DNA of 51,037 bases from Planctomycetota bacterium (GTDB lineage Bacteria > Planctomycetota > Planctomycetia > Pirellulales > Pirellulaceae), in assembly GCA_029979005.1 (NCBI GenBank), contig JAPOIJ010000013.1, positions 1 through 51,037 of the forward strand, given 5' to 3'. Below are positions 9,558 through 16,959 of the stretch, piece by piece. Below the pieces are notes generated by a model. It was not told where the DNA came from. It worked only from the letters and a program-made list of their open reading frames with translations, and did no database searches. Position numbers and translations under genes: made by a program. How positions within the stretch are numbered: the stretch's first letter is position 1; each line of letters opens with the position of its first letter.

Positions 9558-10358
9558 TCATTTCAATTCAGAAATGGTTTCACGGATGAATTCGGTATGT
9601 ACTGCGATTCCGAGACCTAAGGAAGTGTGTACCGTTCGTTCTTCATTTGGGGTAATTGTTCGATCGGTCTGCCGATGTTGTCCTAAAATCATTCCCACTA
9701 TTTTTAAGCCTTGATTCGACTCGGCGGATTGGGAGTTCAGGATTACCGGTGCGCCGCTATCACCGCCGAAGGCGTTGAAATCTAGAATGAACTGTGGGTG
9801 ACGACTTACGGGGGCATTGGGAAAAGAGGCCACTGTTGCGTTGCGAAGGACTGGCCATCCGGCGCGATTTCCTTCCATTTGTGCGGGGAATGTCGGAATT
9901 AGGCATGGTCGGGCCGGCATTAATGTGTCCTGAGCCGTTTTTGCGGTGGTGAGTTGAGACAGTGGGATTGGCGTAACATTGGCGCTGTCGGGAAGTCCAA
10001 GTTTGATGACTGCAATGTCATATCGGGAATGTTGTTTCCAGAGCGGACGCGCATTTTCGCGAATCGGAAACTTGTGCTCCAGTCTTTCGAAGGAGCCATC
10101 GTCATTTTTTTTTCTTAGGATAAGAGTCGCAGTTTCGCCATTTAGATTATTAAAAACATGGGCTGCGGTAACGACGACCGTTGATGTCAGATTCTGTTCT
10201 TCGGATGGAATTGAAACGAGCCAGGCGGTTCCTGAGGTTCGACCGTCCGTCAATCGAAATGTAGCCTGCATGATGTCGTGGCCATCGTTCGCAAGACAAC
10301 AAGTAAATGCGAGGGGGCCGAAGTAAACGAAGGTTGCAAGCAATAATAAAAGTTTCAC
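9558..10358 (-). CDS. Secreted trypsin-like serine protease
   Basis: About 266 residues from GTG 10358, which has TGGAG 7 nt upstream and begins a clear signal peptide (KLLLLLATFVYFGPLAFTCC). A TTG at 10373 is in frame but less convincing. The chymotrypsin-fold triad is visible: His in VVVTAAHVFNN, Asp in YDIAVIKLG and Ser in GGDSGAPVIL. An intervening ~70-residue segment has no recognised domain and no PDZ follows, so it is not a DegP/HtrA. The Cys-Cys at the end of the signal could be a lipobox variant. It sits between dnaK and clpB on the same strand, separated from dnaK by a terminator. A role in envelope protein quality control is inferred from position only. Confidence 0.85.
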   Translation of the reverse strand: MKLLLLLATFVYFGPLAFTCCLANDGHDIMQATFRLTDGRTSGTAWLVSIPSEEQNLTSTVVVTAAHVFNNLNGETATLILRKKNDDGSFERLEHKFPIRENARPLWKQHSRYDIAVIKLGLPDSANVTPIPLSQLTTAKTAQDTLMPARPCLIPTFPAQMEGNRAGWPVLRNATVASFPNAPVSRHPQFILDFNAFGGDSGAPVILNSQSAESNQGLKIVGMILGQHRQTDRTITPNEERTVHTSLGLGIAVHTEFIRETISELK

Positions 10359-10371
10359 GATGGAGCTCCAC

Positions 10372-10399
10372 AAAAAAAGGAGTGGCGAATTGCCACTCC
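10372..10399 (-). terminator. Intrinsic terminator after dnaK
   Basis: On the minus strand GGAGTGGC-aattc-GCCACTCC forms an 8-bp perfect stem followed by seven T. It lies 56 nt past the dnaK stop and only 14 nt before the protease start GTG. The protease therefore needs readthrough or a promoter inside the end of dnaK. Confidence 0.85.
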
Positions 10400-10454
10400 C
10401 TTAGTTTAAACGATTTGTCACTCAATTCCTGTTTCAGGAACCATTTGGAGCAAA

Positions 10455-12380
10455 TTAATCTTTCACTTCGAATTCAGCGTCGATTGCTTCGTCTTCCGAA
10501 GACGGACTTTCAGAAGCATCGGCGGTGGCTCCGGCAGTTTCCTCTTCCCCGTTTTCTGCTGCATTGGCGTACATAGCAGCACTCATTGCATGGGAAGCCT
10601 GCTCAAGTTCCTGGACGGCTGATTTAATTGCGTCAGTATCAACCCCCTTGGCCGCTTCGCGTACTTTCTCGATGGCCGCTTCGAGTGGTTCGCGATCGCT
10701 GTCTTTCAGTTTGTCCTCGTTTTCTTTCATCATCTTTTCGACCTGATAGCTCATGGTTTCACCTTCATTTCGAGCGGTGACCAGTTCGTACTGCTTACGG
10801 TCGTCCTCAGCGTTCATTTCCGCATCGGCCTTCATCTTGTTGATTTCCTCTTCGGACAGTCCCGAAGATTCTTTAATTTCGACATTGGCTTCTTTGCCGC
10901 TGCCAAGATCCTTAGCTGAAACGTTGAGGATTCCATTTTGGTCAATGTCAAATTTTACTTCGACCTGAGGAACGCCTCGAGGAGCGGGAGGAATGCCCGT
11001 CAGATCGAACTTTCCGAGGATTCGATTGTTAGCGGCCATTTTTCGTTCGCCTTGGAACACCTGGATGGTTACGGCTGTTTGGTTATCCGCGGCAGTGCTG
11101 AAGGTTTGCTTCTTTTCAGTCGGAATGGTCGTGTTTCGTTCAACCAAAGCTGTCAGGATTCCACCTTCGGTTTCAATGCCGAGGGTCAACGGAGTTACGT
11201 CCAGCAAGAGAACATCTTTTCGGTCTCCAGCAAGAACGGCACCTTGAATGGCAGCACCCACGGCGACTACTTCGTCCGGGTTAACACCCTGGTGTGGGTC
11301 TTTCCCGAAAATAGACTTTACCATCGCCTGAACCTTGGGGACTCGTGTTGAGCCTCCGACAAGAACAATCTCATCGATGTCGGAAGGTGATAGTTTTGCA
11401 TCTTTGAGAGCTTGCTGTACGGGAGTCTTACAACGCTCGACCAACGGATCGACAAGTTCTTCGAATTTCGCTCGCGAAATGTTCATCTGAAGATGTTTCG
11501 GTCCGCTTGCATCCGCTGTGATAAACGGAAGATTGATATCAGATGCCTGAGCCGAGCTAAGCTCTTTCTTAGCTTTTTCACAAGCTTCCTGAAGTCGTTG
11601 AAGCGCCATCGTGTCGTTGCGTAAATCAACTCCATTGCTTTTTTGGAATTCATCAGCGACATAGTTGATTAGAACTTCATCAAAGTCATCACCACCGAGA
11701 TGGGTGTCACCGCTGGTGCTAATAACTTCAAACACTTTCATGCCGTCATCATCATTCAGTTCGAGGACGGAAACATCGAATGTACCACCGCCGAGATCGA
11801 AGACGACAATCTTTTGCTCTTTCTGCGCTTTGTCTAAACCGTAGGCCATGGCTGCGGCAGTTGGTTCGTTGATAATTCTCGCAACCTCAAGGCCTGCGAT
11901 TTGCCCCGCGTCTTTCGTGGCTTGACGCTGAGCGTCATTGAAGTAGGCGGGAACAGTGATTACGGCTTTGTTTACTTTGTGGCCGAGATAGGATTCAGCG
12001 GCTTCCTTGAGCTTGCGAAGTGTCTTAGCCGAAATTTCCTGAGGCGTGTACTCTTTGTCGCCAATTCCGATTTTTACGTACTCATCGGCGGCCCCTTTCA
12101 CCTCGTAAGGGATCATTTTTTCTTCTGATTTAACTTCGTTGTGCCGGCGTCCCATGAAACGCTTAACCGAGTAAATCGTCCGTGTTGGATTGGTAACTCG
12201 CTGGTTTCTAGCCGGTGCACCTACGATGGTCTCGTCGCCATCGGTAAACGCGATAACACTCGGGGTGGTTCGATCCCCCTCCTGGTTCGCGATGACCGTT
12301 GGCTCGTTGCCGTCCATGACGGCGACAACAGAGTTTGTCGTACCGAGATCGATGCCGATGATTTTTTCGCCTTGAGCCAT
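10455..12380 (-). CDS. dnaK: Hsp70 chaperone DnaK
   Basis: 641 residues from ATG 12380, chosen because AGGAGG lies 6 nt upstream and the product begins at the standard [19 protein letters not shown]. The longer frame upstream to TTG 12500 would start before the predicted transcription start. Phosphate-1 motif IDLGTTNS, phosphate-2 [12 protein letters not shown], adenosine motif [13 protein letters not shown], the connect motif [15 protein letters not shown] and [14 protein letters not shown] are all intact. The substrate-binding and lid domains follow, ending in the canonical [12 protein letters not shown] tail. It folds nascent and stress-damaged proteins in the cytosol with DnaJ and GrpE, neither of which is in this window, and works with ClpB encoded downstream. 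A near-perfect sigma-54 promoter precedes it. I see no CIRCE element. Confidence 0.99.
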   Translation of the reverse strand: MAQGEKIIGIDLGTTNSVVAVMDGNEPTVIANQEGDRTTPSVIAFTDGDETIVGAPARNQRVTNPTRTIYSVKRFMGRRHNEVKSEEKMIPYEVKGAADEYVKIGIGDKEYTPQEISAKTLRKLKEAAESYLGHKVNKAVITVPAYFNDAQRQATKDAGQIAGLEVARIINEPTAAAMAYGLDKAQKEQKIVVFDLGGGTFDVSVLELNDDDGMKVFEVISTSGDTHLGGDDFDEVLINYVADEFQKSNGVDLRNDTMALQRLQEACEKAKKELSSAQASDINLPFITADASGPKHLQMNISRAKFEELVDPLVERCKTPVQQALKDAKLSPSDIDEIVLVGGSTRVPKVQAMVKSIFGKDPHQGVNPDEVVAVGAAIQGAVLAGDRKDVLLLDVTPLTLGIETEGGILTALVERNTTIPTEKKQTFSTAADNQTAVTIQVFQGERKMAANNRILGKFDLTGIPPAPRGVPQVEVKFDIDQNGILNVSAKDLGSGKEANVEIKESSGLSEEEINKMKADAEMNAEDDRKQYELVTARNEGETMSYQVEKMMKENEDKLKDSDREPLEAAIEKVREAAKGVDTDAIKSAVQELEQASHAMSAAMYANAAENGEEETAGATADASESPSSEDEAIDAEFEVKD

Positions 12381-12505
12381 GATGGGCCTCCTGTCTGTAA
12401 TTATTGAAACGATCTCGGCCTTGCCAATTGCCGCCGCGATCTTATTTTTTGATTCAGTCTCTACCTGCCCTCTGGACAGATAAACTGCGTAACAGACCAC
12501 TATTT

Positions 12506-12521
12506 TGCAAAGCCTGTGCCA
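12506..12521 (-). promoter_or_regulatory. Strong candidate sigma-54 promoter for dnaK
   Basis: The minus strand reads TGGCACAGGCTTTGCA, preceded by T. It matches TGGCACG-N4-TTGCA at every conserved position except one (A for G), with the GG/GC spacing exact. The predicted +1 is near 12495, giving a ~115 nt leader before the dnaK ATG at 12380. Confidence 0.65.
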
Positions 12522-12542
12522 ATTAAAGAAAACCGAGAAATT

Positions 12543-12578
12543 AGCTCGAAAGCGAGCTTAAATCAGCCAAATCGGCTG
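12543..12578. promoter_or_regulatory. Two adjacent hairpins in the FHA-dnaK gap
   Basis: AGCTCG-aaag-CGAGCT (12543-12558) and CAGCC-aaatc-GGCTG (12564-12578) are perfect short inverted repeats 22-72 bp upstream of the sigma-54 site. Neither has a T tract on either strand, so they are not obvious terminators. They could be operator dyads or the 3' end of the FHA transcript. Confidence 0.3.
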
Positions 12579-12607
12579 TATCTCGGCTAATCCAGAGTGA
12601 GAAACAC

Positions 12608-12638
12608 TGTGAAATCACAACCGTCTGACATATTGTCA
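12608..12638. promoter_or_regulatory. Two palindromes upstream of dnaK, possible activator sites
   Basis: TGTGA-AA-TCACA (12608-12619) and TGACA-TAT-TGTCA (12626-12638) are perfect dyads roughly 110-140 bp upstream of the predicted dnaK start, a usual distance for sigma-54 enhancer-binding proteins. The first resembles the dyad upstream of clpB. The rest of the 12381-12717 gap holds the promoter and hairpins listed separately and no gene. Confidence 0.3.
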
Positions 12639-12717
12639 TTTTTGTTGGCAAGTGAGCCTTTGTGTGGCGCGAGAAAGGGGAGCCCCCATTGGCACGACAA
12701 AGTCAGCGAAAACTAGT

Positions 12718-13128
12718 TTAACGATTCTTTTTTTTGCCGTCGTTTCGCTTCAATCCAGCTCGGTCAAGCAAGGAATCCTTGAACAGGTCATCCAATTGCT
12801 CGTCTTGAGGCGGAGTCCCGTAGGCCCCCAACTCAGTCGGGTTGTAACGAACTTCAAATTTATGTTTCGCGATGGTCAGTTCAGCATCAGGATCTAGCCG
12901 GCGGCGAGAGCCGAGCATGATTCTTTTTCCATTGATTTTAATGCCATTTCGTGACCGTAAATCGCGCACAAACCAATAGCCTTCTTCAATTTCCAGCAGG
13001 CAGTGATGTGATGAGACATTGCCGTAATTCAGCACAATATCGCAGCCTTCACGGCGTCCAATGCGGAGCCGTTTTTTCATCATTGGGATCGGGTCGCCGC
13101 CGCCCACTGGTACAAGTTCGCCGTACAT
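12718..13128 (-). CDS. FHA domain protein
   Basis: 136 residues from ATG 13128. The frame continues to TTG 13224, but those 32 extra residues do not look conserved, and neither start has a Shine-Dalgarno. The FHA fold is evident: RLRIGRREGCDIVL (phosphothreonine-loop Gly-Arg), NVSSHHCLLEI (Ser/His loop), WFVRDLRSRNGIKINGKRI (the RNG strand). The C-terminus is charged and ends in Lys/Arg. FHA modules bind phosphothreonine peptides, so it likely reads out Ser/Thr kinase signalling; a Hanks kinase is encoded at 33778. It lies upstream of dnaK on the same strand but with a 337-nt gap and a separate promoter. Confidence 0.88.
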   Translation of the reverse strand: MYGELVPVGGGDPIPMMKKRLRIGRREGCDIVLNYGNVSSHHCLLEIEEGYWFVRDLRSRNGIKINGKRIMLGSRRRLDPDAELTIAKHKFEVRYNPTELGAYGTPPQDEQLDDLFKDSLLDRAGLKRNDGKKKNR

Positions 13129-13303
13129 ATTTGTGACGTGAATGAAATTCACGCTGTACAAAAGGAAGTTAAAGCCCCAAACTGTTGGGACGGGAACGAT
13201 CGAACCACCTTGTGTGTTTTGCAACCCAGTCGCTCGAACAGTTTAAATTTAAGCGGTACTTACATTGTCGTCAACTAAAAACACCCCGCATAATCCGCAA
13301 CTA

Positions 13304-14242
13304 ATGGACTGGAAAGCCGATGGTTTGCGGTATTTCGGTTATAGCTATTATTTGAAGAAGCTTTTTGGCTATCGAGTACAAAGAGTTAGCATCGACGCTG
13401 GATTTACTTGCCCCAACGTGGACGGAACCGTCGCGATTGGCGGTTGTACGTTTTGTGACAATCGTAGTTTTAGCCCCAGTCGGCGGCTTCCTCGCCAAGA
13501 CATTTTGGACCAGCTAGATGAGGGGATTTCTAGGGTAAAGCGTCGGTATAAGTGCAAACATTTTATGGCTTATTTTCAGCCGGCAACAAATACTTATGCT
13601 CCAGTCGATGTTCTGCGCCCCCTTTACGAACGTGCCGTTTCACATCCCGAAGTGGTTGCGATGGCAATTGGAACGCGGCAGGATTGTGTGCCAGACGATG
13701 TGCTCGATCTACTGCAGGAGATTGGGGAAAAAGTCCCCCTCACGGTGGAGTATGGATTGCAAACCATTCATCAAAAATCTCTGGACTGGATGAATCGGGG
13801 GGACAACCACGATTCGTTTTTAGATGCAATGGAACGCAGCGTCGGACGCGGGTTTGAATTGTGCGCGCACATTATGCTGGGCTTGCCTGGAGAGTCGCAC
13901 GCCGACATGATGGCGACAGCTCGCGAAGTGGCGAGTTGTGGATTAGATGCCGTGAAAATTCACAATTTGTATGCCGTTGAAAAGACGCCGCTCGCCGAGC
14001 AAGTTCGTTCAGGTGAAGTAAAACTGATGGAAAGGGATGAGTATGTTTCAACCCTCGTTGATTTCCTTGAATTGATTCCTCCAACGATGGTAGTCGAGCG
14101 GATCAGCGGTGAAGCGCCCGGAGACTATTTCGTTGGACCAAGTTGGTGTTTGGACAAACCAGCGGTACTTCAAGCGGTCAAGGACGAATTTGAGCGTCGC
14201 GATTCTTATCAAGGGCAACATTTCGTGGCCAGCGATCAATAG
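13304..14242 (+). CDS. TIGR01212 / YhcC-like radical SAM protein
   Basis: 312 residues from ATG 13304; an in-frame TTG at 13265 would add 13 residues of poor conservation. The cluster motif of this family is seen early: GFTCPNVDGTVAIGGCTFC, three cysteines spaced as in YhcC. Further family features are AYFQPATNTYAP, ALGTRQD-like MAIGTRQDCVPDD, VEYGLQTIHQKSLDWMNRG and AHIMLGLPGESHADMM. The cysteines bind a 4Fe-4S cluster that cleaves S-adenosylmethionine. The substrate of YhcC-type enzymes is not settled. It is divergent from the FHA gene, from which 136 bp separate the start codons. Confidence 0.92.
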   Translation: MDWKADGLRYFGYSYYLKKLFGYRVQRVSIDAGFTCPNVDGTVAIGGCTFCDNRSFSPSRRLPRQDILDQLDEGISRVKRRYKCKHFMAYFQPATNTYAPVDVLRPLYERAVSHPEVVAMAIGTRQDCVPDDVLDLLQEIGEKVPLTVEYGLQTIHQKSLDWMNRGDNHDSFLDAMERSVGRGFELCAHIMLGLPGESHADMMATAREVASCGLDAVKIHNLYAVEKTPLAEQVRSGEVKLMERDEYVSTLVDFLELIPPTMVVERISGEAPGDYFVGPSWCLDKPAVLQAVKDEFERRDSYQGQHFVASDQ

Positions 14243-14359
14243 AGTTATCTGCAACTTGGTTGAATCGGGTCAGTTTGCGTCGCTCTCTATTCAATGACCT
14301 TTCTGGTGCAAAATTCTACCCGTGGCTGCGAAAACCGAGTTGCGGCGGGTGGACATGGA

Positions 14360-14578
14360 TCAATCAAGTGGTTCGATTTCGAGGTCATCCCGCTCGCCGA
14401 GGATCAAACTAGAGATAAACATCAGACTTGTCGTTTTCTCTAGTTCTTTTCGGTCGCCGCGATCCGGATCCTTATCTTCTTGAATACAAGCATTATTGAC
14501 GATTGATTCGATGGTCTGATCGACGGACTTATTATTATCTGAGATTTGATTAAACGTATTATTTAACGGGTTGGTCAT
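14360..14578 (-). CDS. Small acidic hypothetical protein
   Basis: 72 residues from ATG 14578, no recognised domain. It is polar and acidic, with Asn/Asp-rich N-terminus (SDNNKSVDQTIESIV) and a hydrophobic stretch (TSLMFISSLILGERDDLEI). No Shine-Dalgarno is visible. Codon choice looks coding-like (GAT, GAA, ATC rich) and no better frame exists on the other strand. The region 14579-14847 upstream holds no further gene. It could be spurious. Confidence 0.4.
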   Translation of the reverse strand: MTNPLNNTFNQISDNNKSVDQTIESIVNNACIQEDKDPDRGDRKELEKTTSLMFISSLILGERDDLEIEPLD

Positions 14579-14847
14579 TAGCTTAGCGTCGGTGAAAAAC
14601 GGGCGATGGGTCAGTCAGTGAAACTGTAGCTTTTTGGAGAATCAAAGGGTCTCGAGGAGAGATTAAAGTTCGAGATCGAATCTTCCGAACCATATTCAGT
14701 AAGGGTTATGTCGTTTATGTCAGCCGGGGCGAGACGTCAAGTTTTGTAATTTCGGCTTACCTAACCCACTTGACCGTCATATTTTGATTCGATAGCGTAA
14801 GTGAGACGGTTTGTGGGTGTAGTTTTGCACCCTGCGTCAAAAGAAAT

Positions 14848-14919
14848 GGCGTCGTAGCCAAGTGGCTAAGGCAGCGGATTGCAAATCCGCCATCGCGGGT
14901 TCGACTCCCGCCGACGCCT
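14848..14919 (+). tRNA. tRNA-Cys (GCA anticodon)
   Basis: A complete cloverleaf is visible. The acceptor GGCGTCG pairs with CGACGCC (14912-14918). The D arm is in AGCCAAGTGGCTAAGGC. The anticodon stem is GCGGA/TCCGC with loop TTGCAAA, anticodon GCA. The T arm is GCGGG-TTCGACT-CCCGC. The discriminator is T73, the identity base of tRNA-Cys. CCA is not encoded. It is the ordinary cysteine tRNA, not tRNA-Sec, which would be longer with a TCA anticodon. A terminator follows at once. Confidence 0.97.
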
Positions 14920-14922
14920 CTT

Positions 14923-14955
14923 AAAAGGACACGGTTTTTTGCCGTGTCCTTTTTT
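14923..14955 (+). terminator. Intrinsic terminator after tRNA-Cys
   Basis: GGACACGG and CCGTGTCC form a perfect 8-bp stem with a T-rich 7-nt loop, extended by flanking A/T pairs and followed by a run of T. It ends the single-gene tRNA transcript. Confidence 0.93.
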
Positions 14956-14976
14956 CGTTATCGTCGCGGCCCTCAA

Positions 14977-15102
14977 TTAGGGGGGCGAGGCCATTCGCTC
15001 AATTCTTGATTGGAACTTGGCGAGCTCGATTGCGGCATCTTTAAGGTATTCGTATTGGCCTGTTAGGTAACTGAGTTGGTGCGTTTCAAAAGACCAAGAC
15101 AA
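14977..15102 (-). CDS. Possible 41-residue protein
   Basis: From TTG 15102 the minus strand encodes MSWSFETHQLSYLTGQYEYL and continues KDAAIELAKFQSRIERMASPP. It is an amphipathic helix-like sequence that looks more protein-like than chance, but there is no Shine-Dalgarno and the frame is closed just upstream. It overlaps the start of another weak + strand frame at 15076. At most one of them is likely to be real. Confidence 0.22.
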   Translation of the reverse strand: MSWSFETHQLSYLTGQYEYLKDAAIELAKFQSRIERMASPP

Positions 15103-15270
15103 ACGACAGATTTTTCTCTAACTCGCTCAAAATGGGTACAAAAGGTCTCCGTTGGCTTAGTTGGCAGCAACAGTTTAACTGGAATGTTTGATCGCATCTT
15201 TTTTGATGGTGACGAAATTAAGCCGTTTGGATTCTCGGACAGCCAAATCAAAAAGAAGCTAGTCAGATAA
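15076..15270 (+). CDS. Possible 64-residue protein
   Basis: From TTG 15076 (or GTG 15079) the + strand encodes a basic 64-residue product ending FGFSDSQIKKKLVR. There is no recognised family and no convincing ribosome-binding site. A strong hairpin begins 4 nt after its stop, which would suit a terminator of a real transcript. Call is weak. Apart from the two small frames and that hairpin, 14956-15355 holds nothing I can identify. Confidence 0.27.
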   Translation: MVRFKRPRQTTDFSLTRSKWVQKVSVGLVGSNSLTGMFDRIFFDGDEIKPFGFSDSQIKKKLVR

Positions 15271-15273
15271 CGT

Positions 15274-15314
15274 GTGCTTTCAGCGAATATCGCCTATATT
15301 GAAAGCACGTTTTC
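15274..15314 (+). terminator. Hairpin with T run upstream of the selenoprotein gene
   Basis: GTGCTTTCA (15274-15282) pairs with TGAAAGCAC (15300-15308), a 9-bp perfect stem with a 17-nt loop, followed by GTTTTC. It could be an intrinsic terminator of whatever is transcribed upstream, or a leader structure for the gene starting at 15356. Confidence 0.45.
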
Positions 15315-15355
15315 GTGGCTCGTAATTATGTGATTCAACTGGTAAAGCATTCAAG

Positions 15356-16474
15356 ATGAAAGCTAGATTAATAGCAGCGGTTCTCTTAACGCTTGGGTTT
15401 GCTCAAGTGTCTTATGGTCAGGTGGAGGCGTCACCTGAACAACGGTATCAGGATTTGACTGCCGAGGTAGCTGGTGCCAATGAGGCTTGGAAGGCACGCT
15501 TGGCTGAGCTTCGTGACGCTGAGAAGAACGGTGGTCCACCTATTCCGGCGGACGCATTTCAGTCTCCCTTAATTCCATTTGTGGCAAAGTTCGACGCCGC
15601 AGCGAAAGATTATGCGGGCACGTCCGATGCGATCCCGTTTCTGACATGGATGGCTCAAAATGCTCTTCCGATGGTGGGCGACCAGCGCAAAGCGGCCAAA
15701 GATGCGGTGAGGACACTCGTCACGACTCATCGCAAGTCCCCCAGTCTTGAAAAGCTGGAATGGATGGTGGGTCGGCTGGATTACTTTTATGACGAAAAAG
15801 AAGCTTTGGAAGTTGGTTTGCAGTTGGAAAAGGAGTCTCCTAGTTCGAAGGTTCGCGCCTACGCAACATTTTCTCGCGTGGGTGCAACGATCAATAAAGC
15901 CCCAGTCGATTCGGACGAATTTCGTAAAGCGAAATCGGAAATATTGAAGGTGCTCGAAGGGGTCGAGATTGATGATCTGGCTTCGTCCGTCAAAACAAGA
16001 ATCAAGATGCGAGAGAATTTTTCATTGGGTATGTCCCCGCCGGATATTGTTGGGGTTGATCTGGATGGAGTTGAGTTCTCACTTTCGGATTACAAAGGCA
16101 AAGTTTTGTTTATTGACTTTTGGGGCGATTGGTGAGGCCCTTGTCGGTTGTTATACCCACACGAGCGGTCGCTCGTCGATGAAATGAAAAATCGCCCTTT
16201 CGCTCTGATCGGAGTAAATTCGGACGATCTCGATCGCGCACAAGCTGCGGTAAGAAAGAACAAAATTAATTGGCGTAGTTTTCAAAATCAGCGCAAAGAG
16301 AGTAAGACGTCTATTTCTGAAGACTGGTTGTTGTATACGTGGCCGACAATTGTGGTTCTCGATGCGGATTTCAAAGTTTGCTACCGGGGTGGTGATTGCG
16401 ATGAAGCAACAGCGGTTGCCCGTCGATTGGTTTCCGAGTTAGACGGGAAGCCTGCGGAAGTTGACGGCCAATAA
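15356..16474 (+). CDS. Exported TlpA-like thioredoxin with in-frame UGA, probable selenocysteine protein
   Basis: One gene of 372 codons if the TGA at 16133-16135 is read as an amino acid. Residues 1-22 are a signal peptide (MKARLIAAVLLTLGFAQVSYGQ), ~23-215 an alpha-helical domain found in planctomycete TlpA-like proteins, ~222-365 a thioredoxin-like domain: PPDIVGVDLDGVEFSL, VLFIDFWGDW, then UGA, GPCR, LLYPHERSLVDEM, FALIGVNSDD and the cis-Pro strand YTWPTIVVLD. The frame is the same on both sides of the UGA, which replaces precisely the first Cys of the CGPC redox motif. All fold elements after the UGA are intact, which argues against decay. Ordinary termination would leave 259 residues without the redox centre. 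A SECIS-like hairpin follows. Selenocysteine in place of the N-terminal Cys of CxxC is known in other thioredoxin-fold selenoproteins. The alternatives are a sequencing error (TGC or TGT to TGA) or a recent nonsense mutation. It acts outside the cytoplasmic membrane, so Sec is inserted before export. Confidence 0.85.
16133..16176 (+). promoter_or_regulatory. UGA recoding site with bacterial SECIS-like hairpin
   Basis: The UGA is 16133-16135. ACGAGC (16161-16166) and GCTCGT (16171-16176) form a perfect 6-bp stem closing the tetraloop GGTC (16167-16170), which begins 31 nt after the UGA. Bacterial SECIS elements lie within the coding sequence just downstream of UGA, have a G at the start of the apical loop, and in E. 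coli fdhF carry the same GGUC loop bound by SelB. Here the loop is about 13 nt further away than in fdhF but within the range described for bacterial SECIS. The bulged U of fdhF is not evident. Confidence 0.68.
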
Positions 16475-16503
16475 GCTTACAAATTCCCGGTTTTTTCCTG
16501 TCG

Positions 16504-16523
16504 GGGTAAACAGTCTTTTACCC
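16504..16523 (+). terminator. Hairpin after the selenoprotein gene
   Basis: GGGTAAA-cagtct-TTTACCC is a perfect 7-bp stem 29 nt after the stop codon. No T tract follows, so it is either a weak terminator or a 3' mRNA-stabilising structure. Confidence 0.35.
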
Positions 16524-16959
16524 ATGAACAAACTTAATGGTCAGCCCGGTCATTGCGGCGATTGTTAATCGTTTCACTCTGTCGTTGAAACCAGCTTTAT
16601 CATTTTGGAAGAAGTTAGCTGCGTGAGTCCGGTGATTAGGTTTGTTTGCACGAAGCCAGAACCGTTTTCCCGAGTAATTGAGTTAGCAGTTTGGCAAAGG
16701 TATTAGAGGGGTATGCTACAGCGATAGAGATTTATGTCTCCGGACGACTATTCTCTATCTTGGGCGTTCGAAAAATTGAATAGGATTCCCCTGCCCTTCC
16801 TCGTCTCTTAGTTAGAAATTTCTCGCAAAAAAGGGAATAAAGATTGGTTTGTCTGAGGGGATTTTCTCGAAGAAAGAATCAGTCAATTATTTCTAAAGTC
16901 TGATTCCCTCCGTGTGATCTCACCGGCCACTGATTAGCAGAAGCCGCTGAATTTTGTCT
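16524..16959. other. Long intergenic region with one hairpin
   Basis: No open frame of convincing coding character is seen. GATAGAGA (16723-16730) and TCTCTATC (16752-16759) form an 8-bp perfect stem around a 21-nt loop that contains TCCGGA. The region must hold the promoter of the S1/P1 nuclease gene, but no clear -35/-10 pair stands out. A small RNA is possible and untested. Confidence 0.4.

Noticed and set aside
12381..12500. N-terminal extension of DnaK to TTG 12500
   Set aside because: The family start [13 protein letters not shown] has a perfect AGGAGG upstream, and the extension would begin before the predicted transcription start.
14848..14919. Possible tRNA-Sec close to the selenoprotein gene
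   Set aside because: The anticodon is GCA, length 72 nt and discriminator U; it is a normal tRNA-Cys.
16148..16474. Separate 108-residue gene starting at TTG 16148
   Set aside because: It is in the same frame as 15356-16135, separated only by UGA and four codons, and encodes the second half of the thioredoxin fold. It is the downstream part of one gene.
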